Assembly (NCBI RefSeq): GCF_018603885.1
Contig: NZ_JAHGAW010000013.1
Coordinates: 62,001 to 126,000, forward strand
Source of the DNA: Sphingobium nicotianae
GTDB lineage: Bacteria; Pseudomonadota; Alphaproteobacteria; Sphingomonadales; Sphingomonadaceae
DNA: 64,000 nucleotides
Reading direction: 5' to 3'
Part shown: positions 8,827-17,594 of the stretch, piece by piece
Numbering within the stretch: position 1 is the first letter of the stretch
Layout of the letters: each line of letters begins with the position of its first letter
Made by a program: the position numbers and the translations under genes
The notes under the pieces: model-generated
Databases searched by the model: none
The model's input: only the letters and a program-made list of their open reading frames with translations
What the model was told of the DNA's origin: nothing

Positions 8827-9900
8827 ATGGCGCACAGGGCCACGGCCGCGCCGCGCACTGGACCTTGGCTCGATGTCGATGGGCCGCGCGGGAGCGGAGC
8901 AGGGGGGGAAGAGGTGGCGCCGCGCCGCGCACCCCCGCGTGGCAATTTCGCCGCGCTCGATCTCGGCACCAACAATTGCCGCCTGCTGATCGCCCGCCCC
9001 GAGGGCGAGCGCTTCGTCATCGTCGACGCCTTCTCGCGGATCGTGCGGCTGGGCGAGGGGCTGTCCGCGACCGGGCGGCTCTCGGACGCCGCGATCGACC
9101 GGACCATCTCGGCGCTGATGGTCTGCGCGGAGAAGCTGCGCCGGCGCCGTGTCGTGCTCTCGCGCTCGGTGGCGACCGAGGCGTGCCGGCAGGCGGCGAA
9201 TGGCGCCGAATTCGTCGCGCGCGTCGCCGCCGAGACCGGCATCATGCTCGACATCATCTCGGCGCGGGAGGAGGCGCGCCTCGCCGTGCTCGGCTGCCAG
9301 GCGCTGCTCGAGGAGGGCGACGGGCCGGCGATGATCTTCGACATTGGCGGCGGCTCGACCGAGCTGGTGCTGCTCGAGGGCAAGCGCGACAATCTGCGCA
9401 TCATCGACTGGCTGAGCGCGCCGCTCGGCGTGGTGTCGCTGGCCGAGGCGGTCGGCGGGCATGGCGACGGTCCGGCCGAGCGCCTCGCCGCCTATGGCCA
9501 GATGCTGCGCCGGATGCGCGAGGCCTTCGCGGGGTTCGCCGCGCGCCTGCCCGCCCGGGCGCCGGTGCGGCTGCTCGGCACCTCGGGCACGGTCACGACA
9601 CTGGCGAGCGTCCATCTCGGCCTGCCGCGCTATGACCGGGCGGCGGTCGACGGCCTCATCGTGCCGGCCGCGTCGATGCGGGAGATTGCCGCGCGCCTCT
9701 CCTCGATGAGCCTCGACGAACGGATGAGCCTGCCCTGCATCGGCGACGAGCGCGCCGATCTGGTCGTGGCGGGCTGCGCGATCCTGGAGAGCATCCTCGA
9801 CATCTGGCCGGCCGACCGGCTGGGCGTCGCCGACCGCGGTATCCGCGAGGGCATCCTGCGCGCTTTGCTCGACAGCGCGTCGAGCCGGCAGCTCGGCTGA
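8827..9900 (+). CDS. Ppx/GppA family phosphatase (exopolyphosphatase or pppGpp phosphatase)
   Basis: This 357-aa protein of the ASKHA fold hydrolyses polyphosphate or pppGpp. Phosphate-loop motifs are clear: FAALDLGTNNCRLLIA (residues about 41-56), the second loop FDIGGGSTELVL (about 173-184) and LLGTSGTVTTLA (about 257-268). The C-terminal HD-like domain of long Ppx enzymes is absent, as in short alphaproteobacterial members. The first 40 residues are Arg/Pro/Gly-rich and probably disordered. The ATG has GAGGAAGG 10 nt upstream. Its TGA overlaps the ATG of rlmE (TGATG), a pairing common in this order. The substrate cannot be told from sequence. Confidence 0.93.
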   Translation: MAHRATAAPRTGPWLDVDGPRGSGAGGEEVAPRRAPPRGNFAALDLGTNNCRLLIARPEGERFVIVDAFSRIVRLGEGLSATGRLSDAAIDRTISALMVCAEKLRRRRVVLSRSVATEACRQAANGAEFVARVAAETGIMLDIISAREEARLAVLGCQALLEEGDGPAMIFDIGGGSTELVLLEGKRDNLRIIDWLSAPLGVVSLAEAVGGHGDGPAERLAAYGQMLRRMREAFAGFAARLPARAPVRLLGTSGTVTTLASVHLGLPRYDRAAVDGLIVPAASMREIAARLSSMSLDERMSLPCIGDERADLVVAGCAILESILDIWPADRLGVADRGIREGILRALLDSASSRQLG

Positions 9901-10571
9901 TGGCGCGCGGAGACAAGCCGGCGGACAAGCGCGTCAAGACCGCGCGTGGCCGCACCGCGCAATCGACGCGCTGGCTCGCGCGGCAACTGAACGATCCCTA
10001 TGTGAAGCGCGCCAAGGCCGAGGGCTATCGCAGCCGGGCGGCCTACAAGCTGCTGGAGCTGGACGAGAAGTTCGGCCTGCTGCGCGGCGTGCGCCATGTC
10101 GTCGATCTGGGTGTCGCGCCCGGCGGCTGGGCGCAGGTGGTGCGCCGGGTCTCGCCCAAGGCGGCGGTGGTCGGCATCGATCTGCTGCCGGTCGATCCGA
10201 TCCCCGGCGTCACCTTGCTGCAGATGGACTTCATGGCCGACGACGCGCCCGATCGGCTGATCGCGGAGCTGGGCGAGGCGCCGGACCTCGTCGTCTCGGA
10301 CATGGCGGCCAACACCGTCGGCCATCCCCAGACGGACCATCTGCGCACGATGGGCCTGGTCGAGGCGGCGGCGGAATTCGCCATCGCCACGCTGAAGCCG
10401 GGCGGCGCGTTCGTCTCGAAAGTGTTCGCGGGCGGCACGGACGACACGCTGCTGCGGCAGCTCAAGAGCGCCTTCAAGACGGTGAAGCATGCCAAGCCGC
10501 CGTCGAGCCGCAAGGGGTCGGTCGAGTGGTTCGTCGTCGCGCAGGGCTTCAAGGGTCGGACCGAGGTCTGA
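9900..10571 (+). CDS. rlmE: 23S rRNA (uridine-2552-2'-O)-methyltransferase RlmE (FtsJ/RrmJ)
   Basis: RlmE transfers a methyl group from S-adenosylmethionine to the ribose of U2552 in the 23S rRNA A loop during 50S assembly. The 223-aa protein has the expected basic N-terminal tail, the SAM-binding motif VVDLGVAPGGWAQV (near 69-82) and the K-D-K-E catalytic set: Lys in AAYKLLEL, Asp in VVSDMAAN, Lys in VSKVF and Glu in GSVEWF. Its ATG overlaps the ppx stop, implying coupled translation. The length and motif spacing are normal. Confidence 0.96.
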   Translation: MARGDKPADKRVKTARGRTAQSTRWLARQLNDPYVKRAKAEGYRSRAAYKLLELDEKFGLLRGVRHVVDLGVAPGGWAQVVRRVSPKAAVVGIDLLPVDPIPGVTLLQMDFMADDAPDRLIAELGEAPDLVVSDMAANTVGHPQTDHLRTMGLVEAAAEFAIATLKPGGAFVSKVFAGGTDDTLLRQLKSAFKTVKHAKPPSSRKGSVEWFVVAQGFKGRTEV

Positions 10572-10663
10572 CCGCGTCTGGCGACCATCGCGGGGGAACA
10601 AAGTCGACGATGATTGGTTTTTGTACATCGGGGAGAAGCACGGACGCATGAGGACGGGGCGGA

Positions 10664-12607
10664 ATGTCGAGTGACCAGGGTTTTGCGGACTCGACCTCCA
10701 GTGAGGGGCGCTATCGCCTGCTCGTCGATGCGATCACCGATTATGCCATCTACATGCTCGACCCGACGGGGATCATCAGCAACTGGAACAGCGGCGCGCA
10801 GCGCCTCAAGGGCTATCGCGCCGACGAAATCGTCGGCCAGCATTTCTCCCGCTTCTATACGCCGGAAGACCGCGATGCCGGCGTGCCGGAGGAGGCGCTG
10901 CGCACCGCGCGGACGCAGGGCAAGTTCGAGTGGGAAGGCTGGCAGCTGCGCAAGAATGGCGAGCGTTTCTGGGCCCATGTCGTCATCGATCCGATCTGGG
11001 CGGCCAGCGGCGAATTGCTCGGCTTCGCCAAGATCACGCGCGACCTGACCGAGCGGCAGATCGCGGCCAAAGAGCTGCGGCAAAGCGAGGAGCAGTTTCG
11101 GCTGCTCGTGCAGAGCGTCACCGACTACGCCATCTATCGGCTCGACGAGACCGGCCATGTGGTGAGCTGGAACGCCGGTGCGGAGCGCATCAAGGGCTAT
11201 GCGCCCGAGGAAATCATCGGCCAGCATTTCTCGCGTTTTTATACGCAGGAGGATCGCGCGGCCGGGGGGCCGGAGAGAGCTCTCGCCATCGCGAGAGAGG
11301 AAGGCCGCTTCGCAGCGGAAGGATGGCGCCAGCGCAAGGACGGCACGCGCTTCCGGGCAAGCGTCGTCATCGATCCCATCCGGGATGAGAGCGGCGCGAT
11401 CGTCGGTTTCGCCAAGATCACGCGCGACGTGACCGAACGCGAGGAAGTGCAGCGCAAGCTCGACGAGGCGCGCGAAGCCCTGTTCCAGTCGCAGAAGATG
11501 GAAGCGATCGGGCAGCTGACCGGTGGTGTCGCGCATGACTTCAACAATCTGCTGATGGCGATCCAGAGCAGCCTCGCCCTGCTCGAAAAGCGGGTTCCGT
11601 CCGATCCGCAGCTGCACCGTCTGATCGACAACGCCATGCAGGGCACCCTGCGCGGCGCAGCCCTCACGCAGCGAATGCTGGCCTTCGCGCGGCGCCAGGA
11701 TCTGACCTTCGAGGCGATCGACATTCCTGCCCTGGTCCGCAACATGAGCGACCTGCTGGAGCGAACGCTCGGGCCATCCTATTCGATCAGTCTCCAGTTT
11801 CCGCTGAGCCTGCCGCAAGTGCTCGCCGATGCCAACCAGCTCGAAATGGCGTTGCTGAACCTTGCCGTGAATGCGCGTGACGCGATGCCCGATGGCGGCA
11901 CGATCGCGATCACGGCGCGCCAGGAGCGGGTGAAACCCGGCGTGATCGACAAGCTGGAGCCCGGCTCCTACGTGACGCTCGCGGTGATCGATACCGGTAC
12001 GGGCATGGACGCGCGGACCCTCGCGCACGCGACGGAGCCTTTCTTCACCACCAAGGGCGTCGGCAAGGGGACGGGCCTCGGCCTGTCGATGATCCACGGC
12101 CTGGCCGAGCAGATGGGCGGCCGGCTGGTCCTGCAGAGCGCACCGGGCGAGGGGACGACGGCCGAACTCTGGCTTCCCGCCGTGCCGACTGCGGTGGCCC
12201 CGTCCGAAACCGCACCCGTGGCGGCTGCCCCGGCGCCTTCTCCAACAGCCGCGATGAAGATTCTGGTCGTCGATGATGATGGCCTGGTGCTGATGAACAC
12301 GGTCGCGCTGCTGGAGGATCTCGGCCATGGCGTGATCGAAGCGGGCAATGGCCGCGATGCGCTCGCCCTGCTGCAATCCTGCGGCGATCTCGATCTGATC
12401 ATCACCGATCAGGCCATGCCCCACATGACCGGCGTCCAGTTCGCGGAGCAGGCGCTTGCGCTGCGGCCCGGCATCCCGATCATCCTGGCGACGGGTTACG
12501 GAGAGCTCCCGGCCGACGCCCCGGCCAGCCTGCGCAAGCTCGGCAAGCCGTTCAGCCAGCGCGATCTGGCCGATGCCCTGGCGCAGGCCGTCAACGCTCT
12601 GGTCTAG
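10664..12607 (+). CDS. Hybrid sensor histidine kinase: PAS-PAS-HisKA-HATPase-receiver
   Basis: This is a soluble 647-aa kinase with no membrane helix. Two PAS domains (about 15-130 and 145-260) are close copies of each other: both hold DYAIY, W-N-x-GA, IGQHFSRFYT or VGQHFSRFYT, EDR and GFAKITRD-TER. The H box is GGVAHDFNNLL with His291. The ATPase has LNLAVNARDAMPDGG, DTGTGMD and GKGTGLGLSM. A receiver follows a Pro/Ala linker (MKILVVDDD, phosphoacceptor Asp in LIITDQAMP, Lys in KLGKPF). This resembles the CckA-type output domain order, but CckA has membrane helices. The signal is unknown; no partner regulator is adjacent. Confidence 0.93.
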   Translation: MSSDQGFADSTSSEGRYRLLVDAITDYAIYMLDPTGIISNWNSGAQRLKGYRADEIVGQHFSRFYTPEDRDAGVPEEALRTARTQGKFEWEGWQLRKNGERFWAHVVIDPIWAASGELLGFAKITRDLTERQIAAKELRQSEEQFRLLVQSVTDYAIYRLDETGHVVSWNAGAERIKGYAPEEIIGQHFSRFYTQEDRAAGGPERALAIAREEGRFAAEGWRQRKDGTRFRASVVIDPIRDESGAIVGFAKITRDVTEREEVQRKLDEAREALFQSQKMEAIGQLTGGVAHDFNNLLMAIQSSLALLEKRVPSDPQLHRLIDNAMQGTLRGAALTQRMLAFARRQDLTFEAIDIPALVRNMSDLLERTLGPSYSISLQFPLSLPQVLADANQLEMALLNLAVNARDAMPDGGTIAITARQERVKPGVIDKLEPGSYVTLAVIDTGTGMDARTLAHATEPFFTTKGVGKGTGLGLSMIHGLAEQMGGRLVLQSAPGEGTTAELWLPAVPTAVAPSETAPVAAAPAPSPTAAMKILVVDDDGLVLMNTVALLEDLGHGVIEAGNGRDALALLQSCGDLDLIITDQAMPHMTGVQFAEQALALRPGIPIILATGYGELPADAPASLRKLGKPFSQRDLADALAQAVNALV

Positions 12608-12785
12608 GCAAGGTCCGAGCCCCGCGCCGTGCCATCTGACGCAACGCCGTTTCGCGCCTGCGATACTGCCGATCCCGGCAAGACGATGAATAGCGGGCTT
12701 ACTTATAGCATCACATCGACTTAAGGACCGCCCGTGGCGCGAAGAATCGCCACGTCGTCCTGGGAGCGCAGGTGAGGAAAGCCGC

Positions 12786-14081
12786 ATGACATCGCCGGCA
12801 CGAGGGGGCACGTTTCGATCGCTCGGCAATCGCAATTTCCGGCTGTGGGTCGGTGCCAACATCATCTCGAACACCGGCACCTGGATGCAGGGCACCGCGC
12901 AGACCTGGCTGGTGCTGACGCAGCTCACCCATCACAGCGCGGGCGCGGTGGGCATCGTCACCGCGCTGCAGTTCATCCCGCAGGTTCTGCTCGTCACCGT
13001 CACCGGATCGCTTGCCGACCATATCGACCGGCGCAAGCTGCTCATCGCCATCCAGTGCGGCATGGGCGCGCTGGCGCTCATCCTCGGCATCGATGTCGTA
13101 AGCGGCCTGGCGCAGCTCTGGCACGTCTATATCCTCGCCTTCTTCCTGGGCTGCGGCATGGCCTTCGATTCGCCCGCGCGGCACAGCTTCGTGTCCGAGC
13201 TGGTGAGCGAAGATGCGATCGGCAATGCGGTGGCGATCAACAGCACCGCCTTCCAGCTCTCGCGGACGATGGGGCCGGCGCTGGCCGGCCTGCTGATCGC
13301 ACTGGTCGGCACGGGCTGGGTATTCATCTTCAACGGCCTCTCGTTCGGGACGACCTTGATCGCGCTGACACGCATGAATGTCACCGATCTCCACCGGCAG
13401 CATGAGAGCGACGGGCCGCGGCAGATGCGCCTGCTCGACGGCTTCCGCTACCTGCGCAACCGGCCGGACCTGGTGTCGCTGATGGTCATGCTGTTCTTCC
13501 TGGGCATGCTGGGCATGAACTTCGGCGTGTTCGTCAGCGTCATGTCGGTCGCCGTCTTCCACAAGGGCGCCAGCGACTATGGCCTGCTCACCTCGGTCAT
13601 GGCGATCGGCTCGGTGCTCGGCGCGCTGCTGGCGGCGCGGCGCGACCGGCCGCGGCTCTATCACATCATCGGCGGCGCCTTCTGCTTCGGTTGCGTCATG
13701 ATCCTCGCCGCGCTGGCGCCGAGCTTCCTGCTGTTCGGCGCGGCGCTGCTCGTCGTCGGCCTGTTCATGCAGACGGTGAACACCTCGGGCAACGGCTTCG
13801 TCCAGCTCTCCACCGATCGCTCGATGCGCGGGCGGGTGATGGCGATCTACCTCGCCGTCATGCTCGGCGGCCTGCCGATCGGCGCGCCGGCTATGGGCTG
13901 GGTGGCCGATCATTGGGGGCCGCGCATCGCGATGATCATCGGCGGCTCGTCGGGCTTCATCGCGGCGCTGATCGGGCTTGGCTATCTCGTCCGGGTGCGC
14001 GGCCTTCGCCTGCTCTGGGAACAGGGGCGGCCACGGATCGACATCCGGCCCGATCCCTACCGGCCGCGCACAATGTCGTGA
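12786..14081 (+). CDS. MFS transporter (MFS_3 / EntS-like exporter family)
   Basis: This 431-aa membrane protein has about 12 hydrophobic segments. The opening RNFRLWVGANIISNTGTWMQGTAQTWLVL is typical of the MFS_3 group. The loop 2-3 signature is present as GSLADHIDRRKLLI (about residues 77-90), followed by FDSPARHSFVSELV and later STDRSMRGRVMAIY. Members of this group export siderophores or drugs; the substrate here is unknown. A 178-bp gap without a gene (12608-12785) separates it from the kinase. Confidence 0.9.
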   Translation: MTSPARGGTFRSLGNRNFRLWVGANIISNTGTWMQGTAQTWLVLTQLTHHSAGAVGIVTALQFIPQVLLVTVTGSLADHIDRRKLLIAIQCGMGALALILGIDVVSGLAQLWHVYILAFFLGCGMAFDSPARHSFVSELVSEDAIGNAVAINSTAFQLSRTMGPALAGLLIALVGTGWVFIFNGLSFGTTLIALTRMNVTDLHRQHESDGPRQMRLLDGFRYLRNRPDLVSLMVMLFFLGMLGMNFGVFVSVMSVAVFHKGASDYGLLTSVMAIGSVLGALLAARRDRPRLYHIIGGAFCFGCVMILAALAPSFLLFGAALLVVGLFMQTVNTSGNGFVQLSTDRSMRGRVMAIYLAVMLGGLPIGAPAMGWVADHWGPRIAMIIGGSSGFIAALIGLGYLVRVRGLRLLWEQGRPRIDIRPDPYRPRTMS

Positions 14082-14162
14082 GGGCGAGACTGGCCTGAAA
14101 CTGGACAGTCGCGCGTGCCATCGCAATTGCTCCGGCCCGGCCGCGCCGATACAGAGAGGCGC

Positions 14163-15107
14163 ATGAAAAGATTTGCCCTTCTCGCCTTTCCGCTGATCGC
14201 CGTCGGCCTCGCGACGCTCGCCTCCGCCCAGCAGGCGGGTGCGCCCTTCACCGTGGTCGAGACGGGGCGGGGCTATGGCCGGCTCGCCGACGCGATCGGC
14301 GCGATCGGCGAGGGCGAGGGCACGATCCTGGTGGCGCCCGGCACCTATCGCCAGTGCGCCGTGCAGGGCGCGGGCAGCATCACGATCCGCGCCCGCGAGC
14401 GCGGCACCGCCATCTTCGATCGCACCATCTGCGAGCAGAAGGCGGCGCTGGTGCTGCGCGGCCGCAGCGCGACGATCGACGGCCTGGTCTTCCAGGGCAT
14501 GGCGGTGCCGGACGGCAATGGCGCGGGCATCCGGCTCGAGGCGGGCAATCTCAGCGTCGCTTACTCGACCTTTCGCAACAGCGAGGAAGGCATATTGACC
14601 GGCGGCGACCCCAATGGCGCGATCAGGATCGACCGCTCGACCTTCAGCCGCCTCGGCCGCTGCGACCGCGATCTCGACTGCGCGCACAGCATCTATATCG
14701 GCGGCTATGGCTCGCTCAGCGTCACCCGCTCGCGCTTCGAGGCGGGCAATGGCGGTCATTATGTGAAGAGCCGCGCGCCGCATGTGGAGGTCATCGACAA
14801 CAGCTTCGACGACAGCCAGGGCAAGCAGACCAACTACATGATCGACCTGCCCGCCGGCGCGACCGGCCGCATCGAGAACAACGTGATGGTGCAGGGCCGC
14901 GACAAGGAGAATTGGAGCGCCTTCATCGCGCTTGGCGCCGAGGGCAACGAGAATGGCTCGGCGGGGCTGGTGGTGCAGGGCAATCGCGCGAGCTACGTGC
15001 CCGGGCTGGTGCGCAACAGCGCCTTCCTCGCCGACTGGGCGCACGACAAGCTGGCGGTGGGGGCGAATGTGATCGGGCCGGGGGTCAAGCCCTACGAGCG
15101 GCGGTGA
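14163..15107 (+). CDS. Secreted right-handed parallel beta-helix protein
   Basis: This is a 314-aa protein with a Sec signal peptide (MKRFALLAFPLIAVGLATLASAQQ, cleavage after ASA). The mature part has repeating rungs rich in N, D and G such as GAGIRLEAGNLSVAYSTFRNSEEG and GGHYVKSRAPHVEVIDNSFDDS, as in the beta-helix domain of pectate-lyase-like proteins. No pectate lyase catalytic arginine motif is recognisable, so an enzymatic role is not claimed. The ATG has GAGAGG just upstream. It is followed by a paired-hairpin repeat that probably also ends transcription. Confidence 0.8.
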   Translation: MKRFALLAFPLIAVGLATLASAQQAGAPFTVVETGRGYGRLADAIGAIGEGEGTILVAPGTYRQCAVQGAGSITIRARERGTAIFDRTICEQKAALVLRGRSATIDGLVFQGMAVPDGNGAGIRLEAGNLSVAYSTFRNSEEGILTGGDPNGAIRIDRSTFSRLGRCDRDLDCAHSIYIGGYGSLSVTRSRFEAGNGGHYVKSRAPHVEVIDNSFDDSQGKQTNYMIDLPAGATGRIENNVMVQGRDKENWSAFIALGAEGNENGSAGLVVQGNRASYVPGLVRNSAFLADWAHDKLAVGANVIGPGVKPYERR

Positions 15108-15117
15108 CTGGTCTTAG

Positions 15118-15211
15118 CCCCTCCCCATTAGGGGAGGGGTTGGGGTGGGGCTGGCCACGTTCAGATCGCTGCGCGACACCCACCCCCGTCCCCTCCCTTG
15201 AAAGGGAGGGG
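15118..15211 (+). repeat. Paired-hairpin REP-like element, gene-free form of the DUF559-type ends
   Basis: There are two hairpins in inverted orientation. The first is CCCCTCCCC-ATTA-GGGGAGGGG (15118-15139). The second is CCCCTCCCTT-GA-AAGGGAGGGG (15190-15211). Inside them the arms GGGGTGGG and CCCACCCC also pair, so the whole folds as a cloverleaf around a core of about 30 bp. It lies between the convergent beta-helix and nitrilase genes and may act as a bidirectional terminator. It has the same plan as the ends of the element at 44044-44466. Confidence 0.8.
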
Positions 15212-15221
15212 TGAAAGAGTG

Positions 15222-15950
15222 TCAGCCGATCGTCCTGACGATCATGCCTGTCTCGCCCGCCGGCACATCGGCGACGATCTCGCCGTCGGGCGTGATGACG
15301 CGGGTGTTGCCATGGGCGACCCAGTCGCCCTGCGTGCCGACGACGTCGGCGCTCACCACCCAGCATCCGGTTTCCCGCGCGCGATCGATATGGCCGGTGG
15401 CCGTGAGGTCGCGATTCACCTCGGCTGCCTCGGGCGGCAGCATGTTGCCCAGCGGATAGACGAGCAGCCGGGCGCCGCGCGCGGCGAGGTCCAGCGCCAG
15501 CTCGGAGGAGCGCGTGTCGCGGCAGATGCTGATGGCGAAGGGCCAGTCCTCGCAGGCGAAGACCGGCCGTTGCGTGCCGGGTGTGCAGCCGGCCTCGCGG
15601 GGATCGATCTTGGCGTATGTGCCGACCACCCGCCCGTCCGCGATGACCATCGCGCTGTTGTGGATGAGGTCGCCGCGCCGCTCGAAGAAGCCGACGATCG
15701 CGACGACCGGCAACGCTGCCAGCGCTTCGGCGAGGGTCAGGATGGCCGGATCGTCGATCGGCATCGCGCGCTTCGCGACCAAAGCGGCATTGTAGCTGTG
15801 GCCCGTCAGATAGGCTTCCGGAAAGACGATCAGCCGGGCGCCGGCCTTTGTCGCCTCGCGGGCGCGGGCGAGGATATGGGCGCTCGTGGCCGCGACATCA
15901 TCGAACAGCGCCGCGCACTGCACCGCCGCGATGGTCAGCGGTCCGCTCAC
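15222..15950 (-). CDS. Carbon-nitrogen hydrolase (nitrilase superfamily)
   Basis: This 242-aa protein has the Glu-Lys-Cys triad of the superfamily: Glu in VFPEAYLTG (near 45), Lys in TYAKIDPRE (near 115) and Cys in ISICRDTR (near 143). The family cleaves non-peptide C-N bonds (amides, nitriles, carbamoyl groups); the exact substrate is unknown. It is the last gene of a four-gene overlapping operon. The start is a GTG at 15950 whose last two bases and following A form the TGA of the upstream small gene (GTGA). Confidence 0.88.
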   Translation of the reverse strand: MSGPLTIAAVQCAALFDDVAATSAHILARAREATKAGARLIVFPEAYLTGHSYNAALVAKRAMPIDDPAILTLAEALAALPVVAIVGFFERRGDLIHNSAMVIADGRVVGTYAKIDPREAGCTPGTQRPVFACEDWPFAISICRDTRSSELALDLAARGARLLVYPLGNMLPPEAAEVNRDLTATGHIDRARETGCWVVSADVVGTQGDWVAHGNTRVITPDGEIVADVPAGETGMIVRTIG

Positions 15951-16147
15951 TCCCCGATCAGGTCGAGATAGGCCACAACGTCATTGTCCGTCGCGATGAA
16001 CAGGCCGGCCTGAACCGCCTCGCTCTGCTGCGCGGCCATGGCCAGCGCGTCGGCGAGCGAGCCGTACATCAGGGTCTCGGCGCCCCCGCCTTCCGCTTCG
16101 GAGAGGTGATAGAGGCGCACCGTCACGCCGTCCGCGGTGCTGCGCAT
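15947..16147 (-). CDS. Small conserved-looking protein, unknown function
   Basis: This is a 66-aa protein: MRSTADGVTVRLYHLSEAEG and so on, ending DNDVVAYLDLIGE. It reads as one small alpha/beta domain with an Ala-rich helix (YGSLADALAMAAQQSEAVQAG). The ATG at 16147 overlaps the stop of the ferredoxin-like gene (TGATG), and its own TGA overlaps the nitrilase GTG, so it is embedded in a translationally coupled operon. That embedding is the main evidence that it is real. No family is recognised. Confidence 0.7.
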   Translation of the reverse strand: MRSTADGVTVRLYHLSEAEGGGAETLMYGSLADALAMAAQQSEAVQAGLFIATDNDVVAYLDLIGE

Positions 16148-16461
16148 CAGCTCTCGCCCCTGAGGCCGAGCTCGTGGGCGAGGCCATCGAGACTGGCGCC
16201 CGGGCGCACCACCAGCCACTGGTCGGGATGGCGCCCGTCGATCACCGCGACCGCACGCTTGGGGCACAGGTCGAGGCAGGAGACCTCGACGATGCCGGCG
16301 CGCGATTTCGGCCCCTTGCCGAGGTGGAGATGCTTGCGCAGCGCCTTGGCGAGGGTCTGGTCGCCATGCGGGCCGAAGCCGCCCTTCCTGAGCTTCTTCG
16401 AGCATTTCCGGCAGACGAGAACGGCATTGGCCCAGCGCGCCTTCGCGCGGCGCGTGGTCAT
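16147..16461 (-). CDS. Thioredoxin-like [2Fe-2S] ferredoxin-type protein
   Basis: This 104-aa protein has the Cys pattern of thioredoxin-fold [2Fe-2S] ferredoxins: VCRKCSKKL (Cys17, Cys20) and VSCLDLCPKRAVAVI (about Cys62 and Cys66). The segment after the second pair, containing the conserved CPKRAVAV..., matches the family of small (2Fe-2S) ferredoxin domain proteins. It probably carries electrons or stores a cluster. It starts inside the stop of the J-domain gene (ATGA) and overlaps the next small gene by one base. Confidence 0.85.
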   Translation of the reverse strand: MTTRRAKARWANAVLVCRKCSKKLRKGGFGPHGDQTLAKALRKHLHLGKGPKSRAGIVEVSCLDLCPKRAVAVIDGRHPDQWLVVRPGASLDGLAHELGLRGES

Positions 16462-16997
16462 CCGGCGGGCTTCCAGCTCTTGCGCTCCTCCGCCACGCGC
16501 AGCACGTCATAGGCGGCCTGGATCGCCTGGAAGCGCTTGGCCGCCTCGGCGTCGCCCGGCTTCACGTCGGGATGGCATTCCTTGGCGAGCGCGCGCCAGC
16601 TCTTGCGCACCGTCTCGAAGTCCGCGTCGCTCTCCAGCCCGAGCACGTCGAGCGCGCGCATCTCGTCGCGCGAGCGGCTGCCGTCGCCCGGCCCGGCCCA
16701 TTGGTGATGCGCGCTCTGCCTGAAGCCCGAGGCGTCGCGCGCCTCGTCGTGCATGCGCTGGTTGCGCTCTTCCTCGTCGAGGCCCTGAAAATAGTCCCAG
16801 CCGCGATTATACTCGCCGGCATGCTCCTGGCAGAAATACCAGCGCTCGGGGCTGTTGGGCGATTTGGGCGCCGGGCAATCGCCGGGCCTGTCGCAGCCAT
16901 GCCGGTCGCACAGGCGCACCTGCTGCGCCTCGCGGCCCGAGCCATAGCCCCGCCAGCGGGGAAATCCCCAGTCATTATTTCTGCCTGCTTTCGCCAT
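16458..16997 (-). CDS. J-domain (DnaJ-like) co-chaperone protein with N-terminal Cys motif
   Basis: This is a 179-aa protein starting at the ATG at 16997. A Cys/His-rich stretch (LCDRHGCDRPGDCP, later WYFCQEHAGEYN) precedes a C-terminal J domain with the HPD signature (CHPDVKPGD) and FQAIQAAYDVL. This is the layout of alphaproteobacterial J-domain proteins of about 200 aa; it would stimulate DnaK on some client. The frame is open upstream to 17039, but the ATG at 16997 starts the homologous region (MAKAGRNNDWGFPRW). It is the first gene of the coupled operon J-protein, ferredoxin, small protein, nitrilase. Confidence 0.87.
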   Translation of the reverse strand: MAKAGRNNDWGFPRWRGYGSGREAQQVRLCDRHGCDRPGDCPAPKSPNSPERWYFCQEHAGEYNRGWDYFQGLDEEERNQRMHDEARDASGFRQSAHHQWAGPGDGSRSRDEMRALDVLGLESDADFETVRKSWRALAKECHPDVKPGDAEAAKRFQAIQAAYDVLRVAEERKSWKPAG

Positions 16998-17128
16998 GAC
17001 CGACGACGATAGCCTCACTTTATTGCTGGGGAAAGGCAATCCGGGGTGAAAGCGCCCCGAATCAGGCCGATTGCCTTCGACGATGTGCTTCTGCGTGCGG
17101 TGCAGGCAGGCAGAGGCTGCGGGATATT

Positions 17129-17539
17129 TGCCAGGCGGCCTGTAAGCCGGGTTCTGTCCACCGCCGCCGTATCCCTTGCGGGACGCGCGGGCGGATGGGC
17201 GATCATTCCTCTAGGGCGGCCGTTGCCGGACGCCTCAAGCAACCAACCCGGGCGACTGGGCAGAAACATGCCCTGCGACGTGAGTCGCGCGCCGCCCCTA
17301 TTCGGTCTTGCTCCCGGTGGGGTTTACCTCGCCGCCCGCCGTTGCCGGGGGCGCGGTGCGCTCTTACCGCACCCTTTCACTGTTCACGGGACCGAAGTCT
17401 TCGTGACCTGCTCTCTGTTGCACTGTCCCTGACTCCCCGCGAGGGAAGCCGCCGGACGTTATCCGGCACCGTCGTTTCGTGGAGCCCGGACTTTCCTCGC
17501 CGGTGCAAGCACCGCCGCGATCGCCCGGCCGCCTGGCGG
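17129..17539 (-). ncRNA. rnpB: RNase P RNA (class A)
   Basis: This is the catalytic RNA of ribonuclease P, which trims tRNA 5' ends. On the minus strand it opens with the P1 strand GCCAGGCGGCC, then the highly conserved GAGGAAAGTCCGGGCTCC and a downstream ACAGAAACATG-type region. It closes with CAGAACCCGGCTTACAGGCC pairing back to P1. The length of about 410 nt is normal. The ends are set by the P1 helix and may be off by a few bases. It is upstream of, and on the same strand as, the J-domain operon, with 131 bp between. Confidence 0.95.
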
Positions 17540-17594
17540 GGGGGATATAGGGCAGGACGGGGGCTAAGTCATCCCCATGCAACCAAACTCCAGC

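Noticed and set aside
12711..15044. 777-codon open frame on the minus strand opposite the MFS and beta-helix genes
   Set aside because: It spans two unrelated plus-strand genes and the gap between them and is rich in Arg, Asp, His and Ala, typical of antisense frames in such DNA.
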